This document shows positions 1-6,222 of a stretch of 11,743 bases of DNA, one piece after another. The notes under the pieces are model-generated. The model was not told the DNA's origin, searched no databases, and saw only the letters and a list, made by a program, of their open reading frames with translations. A program made the position numbers and the translations under genes. The first letter of the stretch is position 1; the number at the start of each line of letters is the position of its first letter. This DNA comes from Rhodoferax sp. (GTDB lineage Bacteria; Pseudomonadota; Gammaproteobacteria; Burkholderiales; Burkholderiaceae_C): contig JADGRK010000044.1 in the NCBI GenBank assembly GCA_017880985.1, positions 1 through 11,743 of the forward strand, given 5' to 3'.

Positions 1-138
1 CAGGTATCAAGTCGCGAAAACTCTCGGTCACGGTCATCAGCGTCTTGCGCGCTGCTTCCTTCGCAATCGAGCATTGCCGCTCGCCGAGACTACCGGGGTT
101 GAAAAATTCCCACCCCTGTCATGCATTGAGGCAGGATT
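1..138. other. Left flank, no recognised gene
   Basis: I see no gene I can identify here. On the minus strand one frame is open from 116 to the window edge; it contains the string NPGSLGERQ and an in-frame ATG at 37-35 followed by MTVTESFRDL. That could be the start of a gene running leftwards, but no good ribosome binding site precedes the ATG and the family is not recognisable. On the plus strand a frame is open from 2 to a TAA at 158-160, which would be the end of a gene converging on hupE; it is also unrecognised. Too little sequence is present to choose between these. Confidence 0.3.
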
Positions 139-741
139 TTACAATTGGCTAAACAGATAAAAACCGGCACCACCGAACAAGGCTCCGACAGCGCTGATGA
201 CCCAAGTCGTTCTGCGGGTCAGAAAACGACGGATGAATAAGCCAGTGATTACACCTCCAAAGTGCAATGCGGCAGAGGTCAATAGGAAGCCCGCAGCGTA
301 GGTGGCAAAACCATTTTCAGGTGTTTCAGCGCCGTGCGCCAAGCCGTGCAGCGATGCCGCCAAAGCCACCATGCCAAGCCCCAGAGGGATTGGCAATTTC
401 TGACGGGTAAGTACCAGCATGGCGCCGAATAACACGACGCTGAGCGAAATCAGGTGTTCGAGAAACGGAACAGTCAGACCCGTGGCGCCGAGCGCCGCAC
501 CGAAAATCAGGAACAGCATGAATGCGGCCGGCCCCCACCAAGCCTTGTTGGCAGGCAGCGCGGACACGGACCAAATACCTACTGCCAACATGGCCAGCAG
601 GTGATCAAGTCCAAAAGGGTGAATCAGTCCTTCGGCGAAGCCAGAGGTGCCATGGCCGGTGTGAGCCTGCGCCAAGCCAGCCGCCAGCGCCAGCGCGCCA
701 ATGCCAATACTGCGAATTGATTTGTGGCAGAACGATTTCAT
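139..741 (-). CDS. hupE: HupE/UreJ family nickel permease
   Basis: This 200-residue protein belongs to the HupE/UreJ family of small membrane permeases, known in hydrogenase and urease loci as nickel (sometimes cobalt) importers. Residues 1-26 look like a cleavable signal peptide ending in GLAQA, so the mature protein would start HTGHG, with two histidines that could bind metal. The family signature HPFGLDHLLAM is at residues 41-51 (H41, D46, H47), and a second histidine motif HGLAHGAE is at 132-139. The remainder is about six hydrophobic segments, as expected for the family. The ATG at 741 is preceded by AGGAG with a 7-base gap. The gene is divergent from the hydrogenase array, so it probably supplies nickel for HypA/HypB. 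Family assignment is firm; metal specificity is inferred from context. Confidence 0.93.
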   Translation of the reverse strand: MKSFCHKSIRSIGIGALALAAGLAQAHTGHGTSGFAEGLIHPFGLDHLLAMLAVGIWSVSALPANKAWWGPAAFMLFLIFGAALGATGLTVPFLEHLISLSVVLFGAMLVLTRQKLPIPLGLGMVALAASLHGLAHGAETPENGFATYAAGFLLTSAALHFGGVITGLFIRRFLTRRTTWVISAVGALFGGAGFYLFSQL

Positions 742-748
742 TTGAGGT

Positions 749-753
749 CTCCT
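749..753 (-). promoter_or_regulatory. Ribosome binding site of hupE
   Basis: On the minus strand these bases read AGGAG and lie 7 bases before the ATG at 741-739, which fixes the hupE start and keeps the full signal peptide. Confidence 0.7.
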
Positions 754-867
754 AAATTTGGTTGTAGAAATTTAGCATACAAGATTCATGCCCGTACTTG
801 ACCGTTAATGAACGCCAGTGAAGACAGCGCTGGCCGAACGTCGTGCGGATTAAACTGATTCAAAAAC

Positions 868-896
868 TGGTTATCGAACTGCTTATTTGGTAACCA
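868..896. promoter_or_regulatory. Possible activator (enhancer) binding site
   Basis: TGGTTA at 868-873 and TAACCA at 891-896 form a perfect 6-bp inverted repeat with a 17-bp spacer. The right arm lies in the shorter near-palindrome TGGTAACCA at 888-896, and TGGTTA and TGGTAA start 20 bp (two helical turns) apart. The centre, near 882, is about 90 bp upstream of the -24 element and about 115 bp upstream of the predicted transcription start. That is where NtrC-family activators such as HoxA or HupR usually bind. The role is inferred from position and symmetry only. Confidence 0.3.
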
Positions 897-970
897 TTGC
901 ATGCTGCAGATGATGCTGTGAAATGGGGGTAAACCCTTAAATCTTGACCCGATAACCCGCCGCGCAAGGC

Positions 971-986
971 TGGCGCGCAAATTGCG
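971..986 (+). promoter_or_regulatory. Sigma-54 (RpoN) -24/-12 promoter of the hyb array
   Basis: The sequence TGGCGCGCAAATTGCG matches the -24/-12 consensus TGGCACG-N4-TTGCW in spacing and at all but two defined positions (A to G in the -24 box, W to G at the end). The invariant GG and GC are exactly 10 bases apart. The predicted transcription start is near 996, giving a leader of about 44 bases before the hybO ATG at 1040. Uptake hydrogenase operons of rhizobia and Cupriavidus are known to use sigma-54 with an NtrC-type activator; no such regulator gene lies in this window. Confidence 0.75.
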
Positions 987-999
987 ATAGTCCTCTCGA

Positions 1000-1020
1000 T
1001 CAGGCTTGGACATGGCCTGA
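1000..1020 (+). other. Leader hairpin of the hyb transcript
   Basis: TCAGGC (1000-1005) and GCCTGA (1015-1020) form a perfect 6-bp stem with a 9-base loop. It would sit at the extreme 5' end of the mRNA if transcription starts near 996, and ends just before the ribosome binding site. The loop and right arm also hold a minimal ATG-GCC-TGA reading frame at 1012-1020. A transcript-stabilising role is a guess. Confidence 0.35.
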
Positions 1021-1025
1021 CTTTA

Positions 1026-1032
1026 AGAGGAG
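1026..1032 (+). promoter_or_regulatory. Ribosome binding site of hybO
   Basis: AGAGGAG ends 7 bases before the ATG at 1040 and favours that start over the in-frame ATG at 1049. Confidence 0.75.
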
Positions 1033-1039
1033 ACAAGCC

Positions 1040-2221
1040 ATGAACCGTATGAACGAGATTTTTGATCTGAGCCGCGATGCTTTGCACGGTATCGAACAGC
1101 GTCTGGGGATGTCAAGGCGCGACTATCTGCAATTTTGTTCCACGCTGGCCGTGACCATGGGACTGCCCAAAGGCGCTGACGCAGCGGTTGCCACGGCAAT
1201 AGAGACGGCCAAACGGCCGTCAGTGATCTGGCTGCATTTTCAGGAGTGCACCGGTTGCTCCGAGTCACTATTGCGGGCCGAGCATCCAACGCTGGAGAAG
1301 CTGATTCTGGATGTGATTTCGCTGGACTACCATGAGACTTTGATGGCTGCTTCAGGCCACCAGGCGGAAGCGGCCCGAAAGGACGCGATGGCTGCCAACA
1401 AGGGCAAATACGTGCTGGTGGTCGAAGGTGCGATTCCGGTCAAGGACAATGGAATTTACTGCAAGATTGGTGGCCACAAAGCGACTGATCTGGTCAAGGA
1501 GTGTGCGGCCGACGCCGCAGCCGTGATTGCCATTGGCTCCTGCGCCTCCTGGGGTGGAATGCCTTCTACCGGCCCCAATCCCACCGGCGCCTCCAGCGTT
1601 GCCGAAGTATTGGGTAAACCGGTGGTAACGATTCCCGGTTGTCCGCCAAATCCCTACAATTTTCTTGCCACCGTAGTTCACTTTCTGACCTTCGGCAAGC
1701 TGCCCGACGTAGATAAACTGGGGCGCCCCAAATTTGCCTACTCACGCTTGATTCATGAAAACTGCGAACGTCGTGCGCACTTCGATGCCGGTCGGTTTGC
1801 GATGGAGTTTGGCGATGAGGGACATCGCAAGGGTTATTGCCTCTACAGGCTGGGTTGCAAGGGGCCAGAAACTTATGCCAACTGCTCAACCATAGGGTTT
1901 GGTGACGCGGGCGAGAACAACTGGCCGGTCGGCTGTGGCCACCCGTGCATCGGTTGTTCCGAGAAGGGCGTGGGCTTTACCAAGCCGATTCATCAGGTCG
2001 CCCAAATGCTCAACGTGACACCGCCGCTGCAATATGCGCGGATTGTGGAACAGCAGGGCAAGGGCGCCTCATTTGCGTCGGCAGCTGCCATTGCAGCGCT
2101 GGCTGGGGCAGCCGCCGGGGCCGCAGTGATGCTGACCCGCAATCTTGGCTTATCACACGCGGCAGAGGAGGCCGAGCGCGCCAAAGCCGAAAGCAAGTCC
2201 AAAGACCCGGCGCAGGTGTAA
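1040..2221 (+). CDS. hybO: [NiFe] hydrogenase 2 small subunit HybO (Tat-exported)
   Basis: This 393-residue protein is the electron-transfer subunit of a periplasmic group 1c hydrogenase. A twin-arginine signal, SRRDYLQFC, lies at residues 25-33. Proximal [4Fe-4S] ligands are C70, C73 (ECTGCSES), C168 (GSCASWGG) and C201 (GCPPNP). Distal-cluster ligands are H239 and C242 (IHENC) plus C267 and C273. C282, C303 and C306 match the medial [3Fe-4S] cluster. Glycines stand at the two sites (residues 72 and 173 by alignment) where oxygen-tolerant enzymes carry extra cysteines, so a standard oxygen-sensitive proximal cluster is expected. C299 is an additional cysteine beside the medial cluster. Residues 344-368 form an Ala-rich hydrophobic C-terminal helix, the usual membrane anchor. 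Similarity to E. coli HybO, recalled from memory, extends along the whole chain. It is the first gene after the sigma-54 promoter. Confidence 0.97.
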   Translation: MNRMNEIFDLSRDALHGIEQRLGMSRRDYLQFCSTLAVTMGLPKGADAAVATAIETAKRPSVIWLHFQECTGCSESLLRAEHPTLEKLILDVISLDYHETLMAASGHQAEAARKDAMAANKGKYVLVVEGAIPVKDNGIYCKIGGHKATDLVKECAADAAAVIAIGSCASWGGMPSTGPNPTGASSVAEVLGKPVVTIPGCPPNPYNFLATVVHFLTFGKLPDVDKLGRPKFAYSRLIHENCERRAHFDAGRFAMEFGDEGHRKGYCLYRLGCKGPETYANCSTIGFGDAGENNWPVGCGHPCIGCSEKGVGFTKPIHQVAQMLNVTPPLQYARIVEQQGKGASFASAAAIAALAGAAAGAAVMLTRNLGLSHAAEEAERAKAESKSKDPAQV

Positions 2222-2223
2222 TC

Positions 2224-3213
2224 ATGGACACCCGTCGTCATTTCCTCAAAGGGGTTCTCGCAAGCGGCGCGGCGATCACCACCGCAGCGGTGGCGCCACC
2301 TGTCTGTGCGCGGGAAACCCACAATCGACCGGCCGACGCGCTGGGTCTGCTGTACGACGCTACGCTGTGCGTTGGCTGCAAGGCTTGTCTTACCGCCTGC
2401 AAAACGGCCAATGGGCTTGCGCCAGAGTTTTCTACCGCGGATCATCTGTGGGATACGCCGCTCGATACCTCGGCGTATACCTTCAATCTGATCAAAATGT
2501 ACCGCAATGGCACAATGGAAACCAAGGATGCGGAAGTCAACGGCTACGCCTTCATGCAGACATCCTGCATGCATTGCGCCGACCCATCCTGCGTGTCGGC
2601 TTGCCCGGTTTCGGCAATGACGAAGGACCCGGTCACCGGGATCGTGGCATATGACCCCGATGCTTGCGTTGGTTGCCGCTATTGCGTGGTTGCCTGCCCG
2701 TTTGGCATTCCCAAATATCAATATGACTCGCCGACCGGCAAGATCGGCAAGTGCGAGTTGTGCCGCCATCGTTACAAGGACGGTCACTATTCGGCCTGCG
2801 CCGAGGTTTGCCCGACCGGTGCCACGCTCTATGGCAAAAGCTCCGACCTGCTGGCCGAGGCGAAGCGTCGAATTGCCCTCAAGCCGGGCAGCCTGACGCG
2901 CTATCCGCGCGGCAGGATCAGCGGTCCGGACCAGAGCTACGAAGCGCCAGTCGGCAAATACCTCCAGCATGTGTATGGAGAAAAAGAGTACGGTGGCACA
3001 CAGGTTTTGAAACTCTCGGGGGTCGCGTTTGACAAGGTGGGTATGCCAAACCTGCCGCCCACATCGTCGGCAGCAACGTCCGAGACCATTCAGCATTCGT
3101 TGTACGGCGGCATGCTGATGCCAATTGCGGTACTGGGGGTATTGGGTTTCATCGCCAAGAGAAACGTCCATGATGAGGATGATTCAGCGGGCAATGGGAA
3201 AGGGGAGAAGTGA
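2224..3213 (+). CDS. hybA: Hydrogenase 2 ferredoxin-type subunit HybA
   Basis: This 329-residue iron-sulfur protein passes electrons from HybO to the membrane subunit HybB; E. coli HybA is almost the same length. The N-terminus carries a twin-arginine signal, TRRHFLKG at residues 3-10, followed by a hydrophobic Ala-rich stretch. Sixteen cysteines form four [4Fe-4S] sites: C49/52/55/59, C115/118/123/127, C148/151/154/158 and C177/180/192/196. A single hydrophobic segment at about 293-310 should anchor the C-terminus in the membrane, leaving the clusters in the periplasm. The frame is open far upstream inside hybO; the ATG at 2224 is chosen because it places the Tat motif at the N-terminus, lies 2 bases after the hybO stop and has AGGTG 5 bases upstream. 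Translational coupling to hybO is likely. Confidence 0.95.
   Translation: MDTRRHFLKGVLASGAAITTAAVAPPVCARETHNRPADALGLLYDATLCVGCKACLTACKTANGLAPEFSTADHLWDTPLDTSAYTFNLIKMYRNGTMETKDAEVNGYAFMQTSCMHCADPSCVSACPVSAMTKDPVTGIVAYDPDACVGCRYCVVACPFGIPKYQYDSPTGKIGKCELCRHRYKDGHYSACAEVCPTGATLYGKSSDLLAEAKRRIALKPGSLTRYPRGRISGPDQSYEAPVGKYLQHVYGEKEYGGTQVLKLSGVAFDKVGMPNLPPTSSAATSETIQHSLYGGMLMPIAVLGVLGFIAKRNVHDEDDSAGNGKGEK
3201..3207 (+). promoter_or_regulatory. Ribosome binding site of hybB
   Basis: AGGGGAG ends 8 bases before the ATG at 3216. It would be only 2 bases from the alternative in-frame GTG at 3210, so the ATG is preferred. Confidence 0.6.
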
Positions 3214-3215
3214 TC

Positions 3216-4376
3216 ATGACCCATCATCAATACGCAAGTCCGGCGCCGGTAGGCGGCAGCTTGATCAATGTCGCAACGCTGGTTTGTGGCGTGCTCATTG
3301 CCGTCATGGCATCGATTCTGCTGGTGCGCTTCTTCTTCGGTCTGGGCGCGGTCACCCACATCAATGACGGCTACTCGTGGGGCATGTGGGTCGTGGTCGA
3401 TGTCATGATCGGTTCGGCGCTCGCTTGCGGCGGCTTTTCCGTTGCCTTGCTGGTCTATATTTTCAACCAGGGGCAGTACCACCCGCTGGTGCGGCCGGCC
3501 CTGCTGGCCAGCCTTTTTGGCTACACCCTGGCCGGCGGCGGTATCTTTTTTGACCTTGGCCGCTGGTGGAACTTCTGGCATATTTTCTGGCCGGGTTACG
3601 TCAACGTCAATTCGGTCATGTTCGAAGTCGCTGCCAGCGTGACCGCTTACATCCTGGTGATGTGGATCGAGTTTTCACCCGTCTTCCTCGAGAAACTGGG
3701 AATGCGTGACGCGAAGAAGAAACTCAACAAGTTGCTGTTTTTCTTCATTGCCCTGGGCGTGCTTCTGCCGATGATGCATCAGTCCTCTCTGGGCACCATG
3801 CTGGTGGTGATGGGGGGGCAGGTGAATCCGCTCTGGCAGACGCCCGTAGTACCCCTGATTTACCTCCTCAGTGCCATCATCATCGGTTACGGGGTGGTGC
3901 TGTTCGAATCCTGCGTCGCGGCTTCGAGCTATCGCCGGACGATAGAAATGAAGCTCCTGAACCCGATGTCGAAAATCATGCTTGGTGTTCTCGCCGTTTA
4001 TCTGGTGGTGCGTTTTGGCGATCTGGTGCTTCGTGGTGTACTCGGTGAAGCCTTCAAGCCAAGCTTAGTGGCGCTGTCGTTCTGGGTGGAAAACATCTGC
4101 TTCGTCGCTCCGTTTTTCCTGATTGGCAATCTCGTGGCACGGCGCAATCCGGCGCGCTTGTTTTTGGCCGGCGTGGCCATCATGCTGGGCGGAATCCTGC
4201 TGCGCCTCAATGGCTTCCTTATCGGTTTCGACACCGGTCCGGGCTGGCATTATTTCCCGTCATTTCCTGAGGTGATGGTTACCGTCGGGATGTTCGCCAT
4301 CGAGGTCTTCGGCTACATCATCATCACGCGTCGCTTTCCGGTACTGCCGCGGGAAGACGTGCGGGTGGCTCATTAA
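3216..4376 (+). CDS. hybB: Hydrogenase 2 membrane subunit HybB (NrfD/PsrC family)
   Basis: This 386-residue polytopic membrane protein is the quinone-side subunit that links periplasmic HybC/HybO/HybA to the quinone pool. It belongs to the NrfD/PsrC/HybB superfamily, whose members carry no haem. About ten hydrophobic helices can be counted, starting near residue 15 and ending at about 375; the usual length (392 in E. coli) and the helix count agree. The region around YSWGMWVVVDVMIGSALACG and the later GRWWNFWHIFWPGYVNVNS segment are typical of the family. The ATG at 3216 is 2 bases after the hybA stop; a GTG at 3210 would add two residues and overlap hybA by 4 bases. The 81-base gap to hybC holds a hairpin. 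Confidence 0.95.
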   Translation: MTHHQYASPAPVGGSLINVATLVCGVLIAVMASILLVRFFFGLGAVTHINDGYSWGMWVVVDVMIGSALACGGFSVALLVYIFNQGQYHPLVRPALLASLFGYTLAGGGIFFDLGRWWNFWHIFWPGYVNVNSVMFEVAASVTAYILVMWIEFSPVFLEKLGMRDAKKKLNKLLFFFIALGVLLPMMHQSSLGTMLVVMGGQVNPLWQTPVVPLIYLLSAIIIGYGVVLFESCVAASSYRRTIEMKLLNPMSKIMLGVLAVYLVVRFGDLVLRGVLGEAFKPSLVALSFWVENICFVAPFFLIGNLVARRNPARLFLAGVAIMLGGILLRLNGFLIGFDTGPGWHYFPSFPEVMVTVGMFAIEVFGYIIITRRFPVLPREDVRVAH

Positions 4377-4384
4377 TTGGTTGA

Positions 4385-4424
4385 GGGCAGAGACAAGCTC
4401 GCTACGCGTAGCTACGGTCTGCCC
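4385..4424 (+). repeat. Hairpin with nested palindrome between hybB and hybC
   Basis: GGGCAGA (4385-4391) pairs perfectly with TCTGCCC (4418-4424). Inside lies the perfect 12-base palindrome GCTACGCGTAGC (4401-4412), overlapped by a second palindrome CGTAGCTACG (4407-4416). No T-run follows, so it is unlikely to be an intrinsic terminator. It could be an mRNA-processing or stability element that sets the hybC level, or a member of a dispersed REP-like repeat family. Confidence 0.5.
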
Positions 4425-4446
4425 CGCAAAATCTCACAATAATCCT

Positions 4447-4450
4447 GGAG
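4447..4450 (+). promoter_or_regulatory. Ribosome binding site of hybC
   Basis: GGAG ends 7 bases before the hybC ATG at 4458. It lies 22 bases after the hairpin, so it should remain accessible when that hairpin folds. Confidence 0.65.
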
Positions 4451-4457
4451 ACCAGAA

Positions 4458-6164
4458 ATGTCACAACGTATCACAATTGACCCGATTACCCGCATCGAAG
4501 GCCACCTGCGCATCGATGTCGATATTAATGGCGGCAAAGTTCAAAAGGCCTGGTCGTCGGGCCAGATGTGGCGCGGGGTCGAACTGATCTTGCTGGGGCG
4601 TGACCCGCGCGATGCCTGGGCCATCACCCAGCGCATCTGCGGGGTCTGCACGACGGTGCATGCCATTACCTCGGTGCGCGCGGTTGAAAATGCGTTGAAG
4701 ATGGAGATTCCACTGAACGCGCAATTCATTCGCAACCTGATCATCCTGGCGCACTCGGTGCATGACGCCATTGTTCATTTTTATCACTTGTCGGCGCTCG
4801 ATTGGGTTGATGTCACCTCGGCGCTCAAAGCTGACCCGGACAAAACTTCGGTGCTGGGTGAGAGCCTGTCTTCCTGGCACCTCAATAGCAAACATGAGAT
4901 GCGCCGTGTGCATGAGCGGCTCAAGCATTTTGTCGATGGCGGGCAGCTCGGCATTTTCACGAATGGCTACTGGGGTCATCCGGCCATGAAGCTTTCGCCC
5001 GAGGTCAATCTGCTGGCGGTGTCGCACTACCTGCAGGCGCTGGAAGTGCAACGCAAGGCCAACAAAATCGTCTCCATTTTGGGCTCAAAGACGCCACACA
5101 TCCAGAATGTGGCGGTCGGTGGCGTTTCCAATCCACTGGCTACCGATTCTCAGGCGGTGCTGACGGTGGAACGCCTGATGGCGATAAAGGGCTGGATCGA
5201 TGAACTCGCCGATTTCGTCAAGAACGTGTATCTGATCGATGTCGCCGCTGTCGGTGCCTTTTACGCCGACTGGACGACGATCGGCAAGGGCGTCACCAAC
5301 TATCTGTCGGTGCCCGACATTCCGCTTGATACCAAAGGAACGAAGTTTGCCTTCCCCGGGGGCTTCATTGAGGGCGGCGACTTGGCCAAGCGCAAGCCGA
5401 TCACGTCGTTCAACGATGAGTACTGGATCAAGGGTGTTGAAGAATCGGTCAAGCACTCCTGGTACAACTACAACAAAGAAGGTGCCTTGCATCCTTACAA
5501 GGGCGAGACCTCGCCCAACTACACCGATTTCAAGGACGATGCCAAGTACTCCTGGATGAAGTCCCCCACCTTCTATGGCAAGGTGGCTCAGGTTGGTCCG
5601 CTGGCGCGCGTGCTCAACGGTCTGGCGGCTGGCCATGAAGCCACTACCAAGTACGCCACCGCCGCGCTCGATACGGTATCCGCATTGGCCAAGACCAAGG
5701 TCGGCCTGGACGCCATGCATTCGACCATTGGCCGCCACGCGGCACGGGCCATCACTTGCTGCGTGAATGTTGACCTGCTGACCGAGCAATGGACCGCCTT
5801 GCTCACCAATATCGGCAAAGGGGACCTCGCCACCTTTAACAAGCCGGTGTTCCCCAAGGAGGAGGTCATGGGCATGGGCTTTCATGAAGCACCGCGCGGC
5901 GCACTGTCGCACTGGGTGGTGATTGATAACGGCAAGATCAAGAACTATCAGTGCGTGGTGCCTTCCACCTGGAACGCCTGCCCCAGGAACGAGAAAGACG
6001 AGCCCGGACCCTACGAAGCTTCCCTGCTCAACACCCCGATTGCGGATCCGGAAAAACCGCTGGAAGTATTGCGCACCATCCACTCGTTCGACCCGTGCAT
6101 TGCTTGCGCCATTCACCTGATTGACAAGGAAAGTGACACGGCCATCTCGATCAAGGCGGTCTAG
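4458..6164 (+). CDS. hybC: [NiFe] hydrogenase 2 large (catalytic) subunit HybC
   Basis: This 568-residue protein carries the NiFe(CN)2CO active site and catalyses H2 to protons and electrons. The four active-site cysteines are visible: C61 and C64 in the L1 motif RICGVCTTVHA, and C547 and C550 in the L2 motif DPCIACAIH. Other family landmarks are RIEGH near residue 12 (E14) and EAPRGALSHW, with the active-site arginine near residue 480. It has no signal peptide, consistent with export together with folded HybO. The C-terminal extension after H553 is 15 residues (LIDKESDTAISIKAV), the same length as in E. coli HybC, and should be removed by HybD after nickel insertion. Length matches the family (567 in E. 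coli). No frameshift or missing ligand is seen. Confidence 0.97.
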   Translation: MSQRITIDPITRIEGHLRIDVDINGGKVQKAWSSGQMWRGVELILLGRDPRDAWAITQRICGVCTTVHAITSVRAVENALKMEIPLNAQFIRNLIILAHSVHDAIVHFYHLSALDWVDVTSALKADPDKTSVLGESLSSWHLNSKHEMRRVHERLKHFVDGGQLGIFTNGYWGHPAMKLSPEVNLLAVSHYLQALEVQRKANKIVSILGSKTPHIQNVAVGGVSNPLATDSQAVLTVERLMAIKGWIDELADFVKNVYLIDVAAVGAFYADWTTIGKGVTNYLSVPDIPLDTKGTKFAFPGGFIEGGDLAKRKPITSFNDEYWIKGVEESVKHSWYNYNKEGALHPYKGETSPNYTDFKDDAKYSWMKSPTFYGKVAQVGPLARVLNGLAAGHEATTKYATAALDTVSALAKTKVGLDAMHSTIGRHAARAITCCVNVDLLTEQWTALLTNIGKGDLATFNKPVFPKEEVMGMGFHEAPRGALSHWVVIDNGKIKNYQCVVPSTWNACPRNEKDEPGPYEASLLNTPIADPEKPLEVLRTIHSFDPCIACAIHLIDKESDTAISIKAV

Positions 6165-6185
6165 CGGACGGGTTACTATCCAAAA

Positions 6186-6209
6186 GTCAGCCCTTTGCTG
6201 ACCCTTTTT
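6186..6209 (+). terminator. Weak intrinsic terminator or attenuator between hybC and hybD
   Basis: GTCAGC (6186-6191) and GCTGAC (6197-6202) form a perfect 6-bp stem with a 5-base loop, followed after CC by five T residues (6205-6209). The stem is short and the T-run is modest, so partial termination is the likely outcome. It lies in the 58-base gap after the last structural gene, the expected place to lower expression of the maturation genes relative to the enzyme. It could equally be a 3' stability hairpin for a processed structural transcript. Confidence 0.5.
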
Positions 6210-6222
6210 CGGATCGGGATTT

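Larger units (their letters stand above)
742..1039. promoter_or_regulatory. Divergent intergenic control region
   Basis: This 298-bp stretch separates hupE (minus) from hybO (plus) and must contain both promoters. On the plus side I see a -24/-12 promoter at 971-986, a leader hairpin at 1000-1020 and a strong ribosome binding site at 1026-1032. Upstream lie inverted repeats at 814-834 (GCCAG-N11-CTGGC), 868-896 (TGGTTA-N17-TAACCA) and 927-936 (GGGT-AA-ACCC). I could not find a convincing sigma-70 promoter for hupE on the minus strand. The 75-codon open frames on the minus strand here have no recognisable product and I do not treat them as genes. Confidence 0.6.

Noticed and set aside
99..121. 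GGGGT/ACCCC inverted repeat after hupE as its terminator
   Set aside because: Only a 5-bp stem with a loop of about 12 bases; the A/T-rich bases are in the loop and no proper T-run follows in the hupE direction.
784..815. A minus-strand -24/-12 promoter for hupE (a GG-N10-GC pair)
   Set aside because: Only the GG and GC positions fit; most other consensus bases differ, so it is chance level.
942..960. TTGACC as a sigma-70 -35 box or FNR half-site in front of hybO
   Set aside because: No -10 box at a proper distance, and the second FNR half-site does not match; the -24/-12 element nearby explains the promoter better.
786..1087. Two 75-codon minus-strand open frames across the hupE-hybO gap
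   Set aside because: No recognisable protein features and no convincing ribosome binding site; they cover the sigma-54 promoter and leader and look like chance frames.
1993..3171. Long minus-strand open frame opposite hybO/hybA (392 codons), and similar ones opposite hybC, hypB and hypF
   Set aside because: They are shadows of strongly supported genes, caused by G+C-rich codon use; the translations show no family features.
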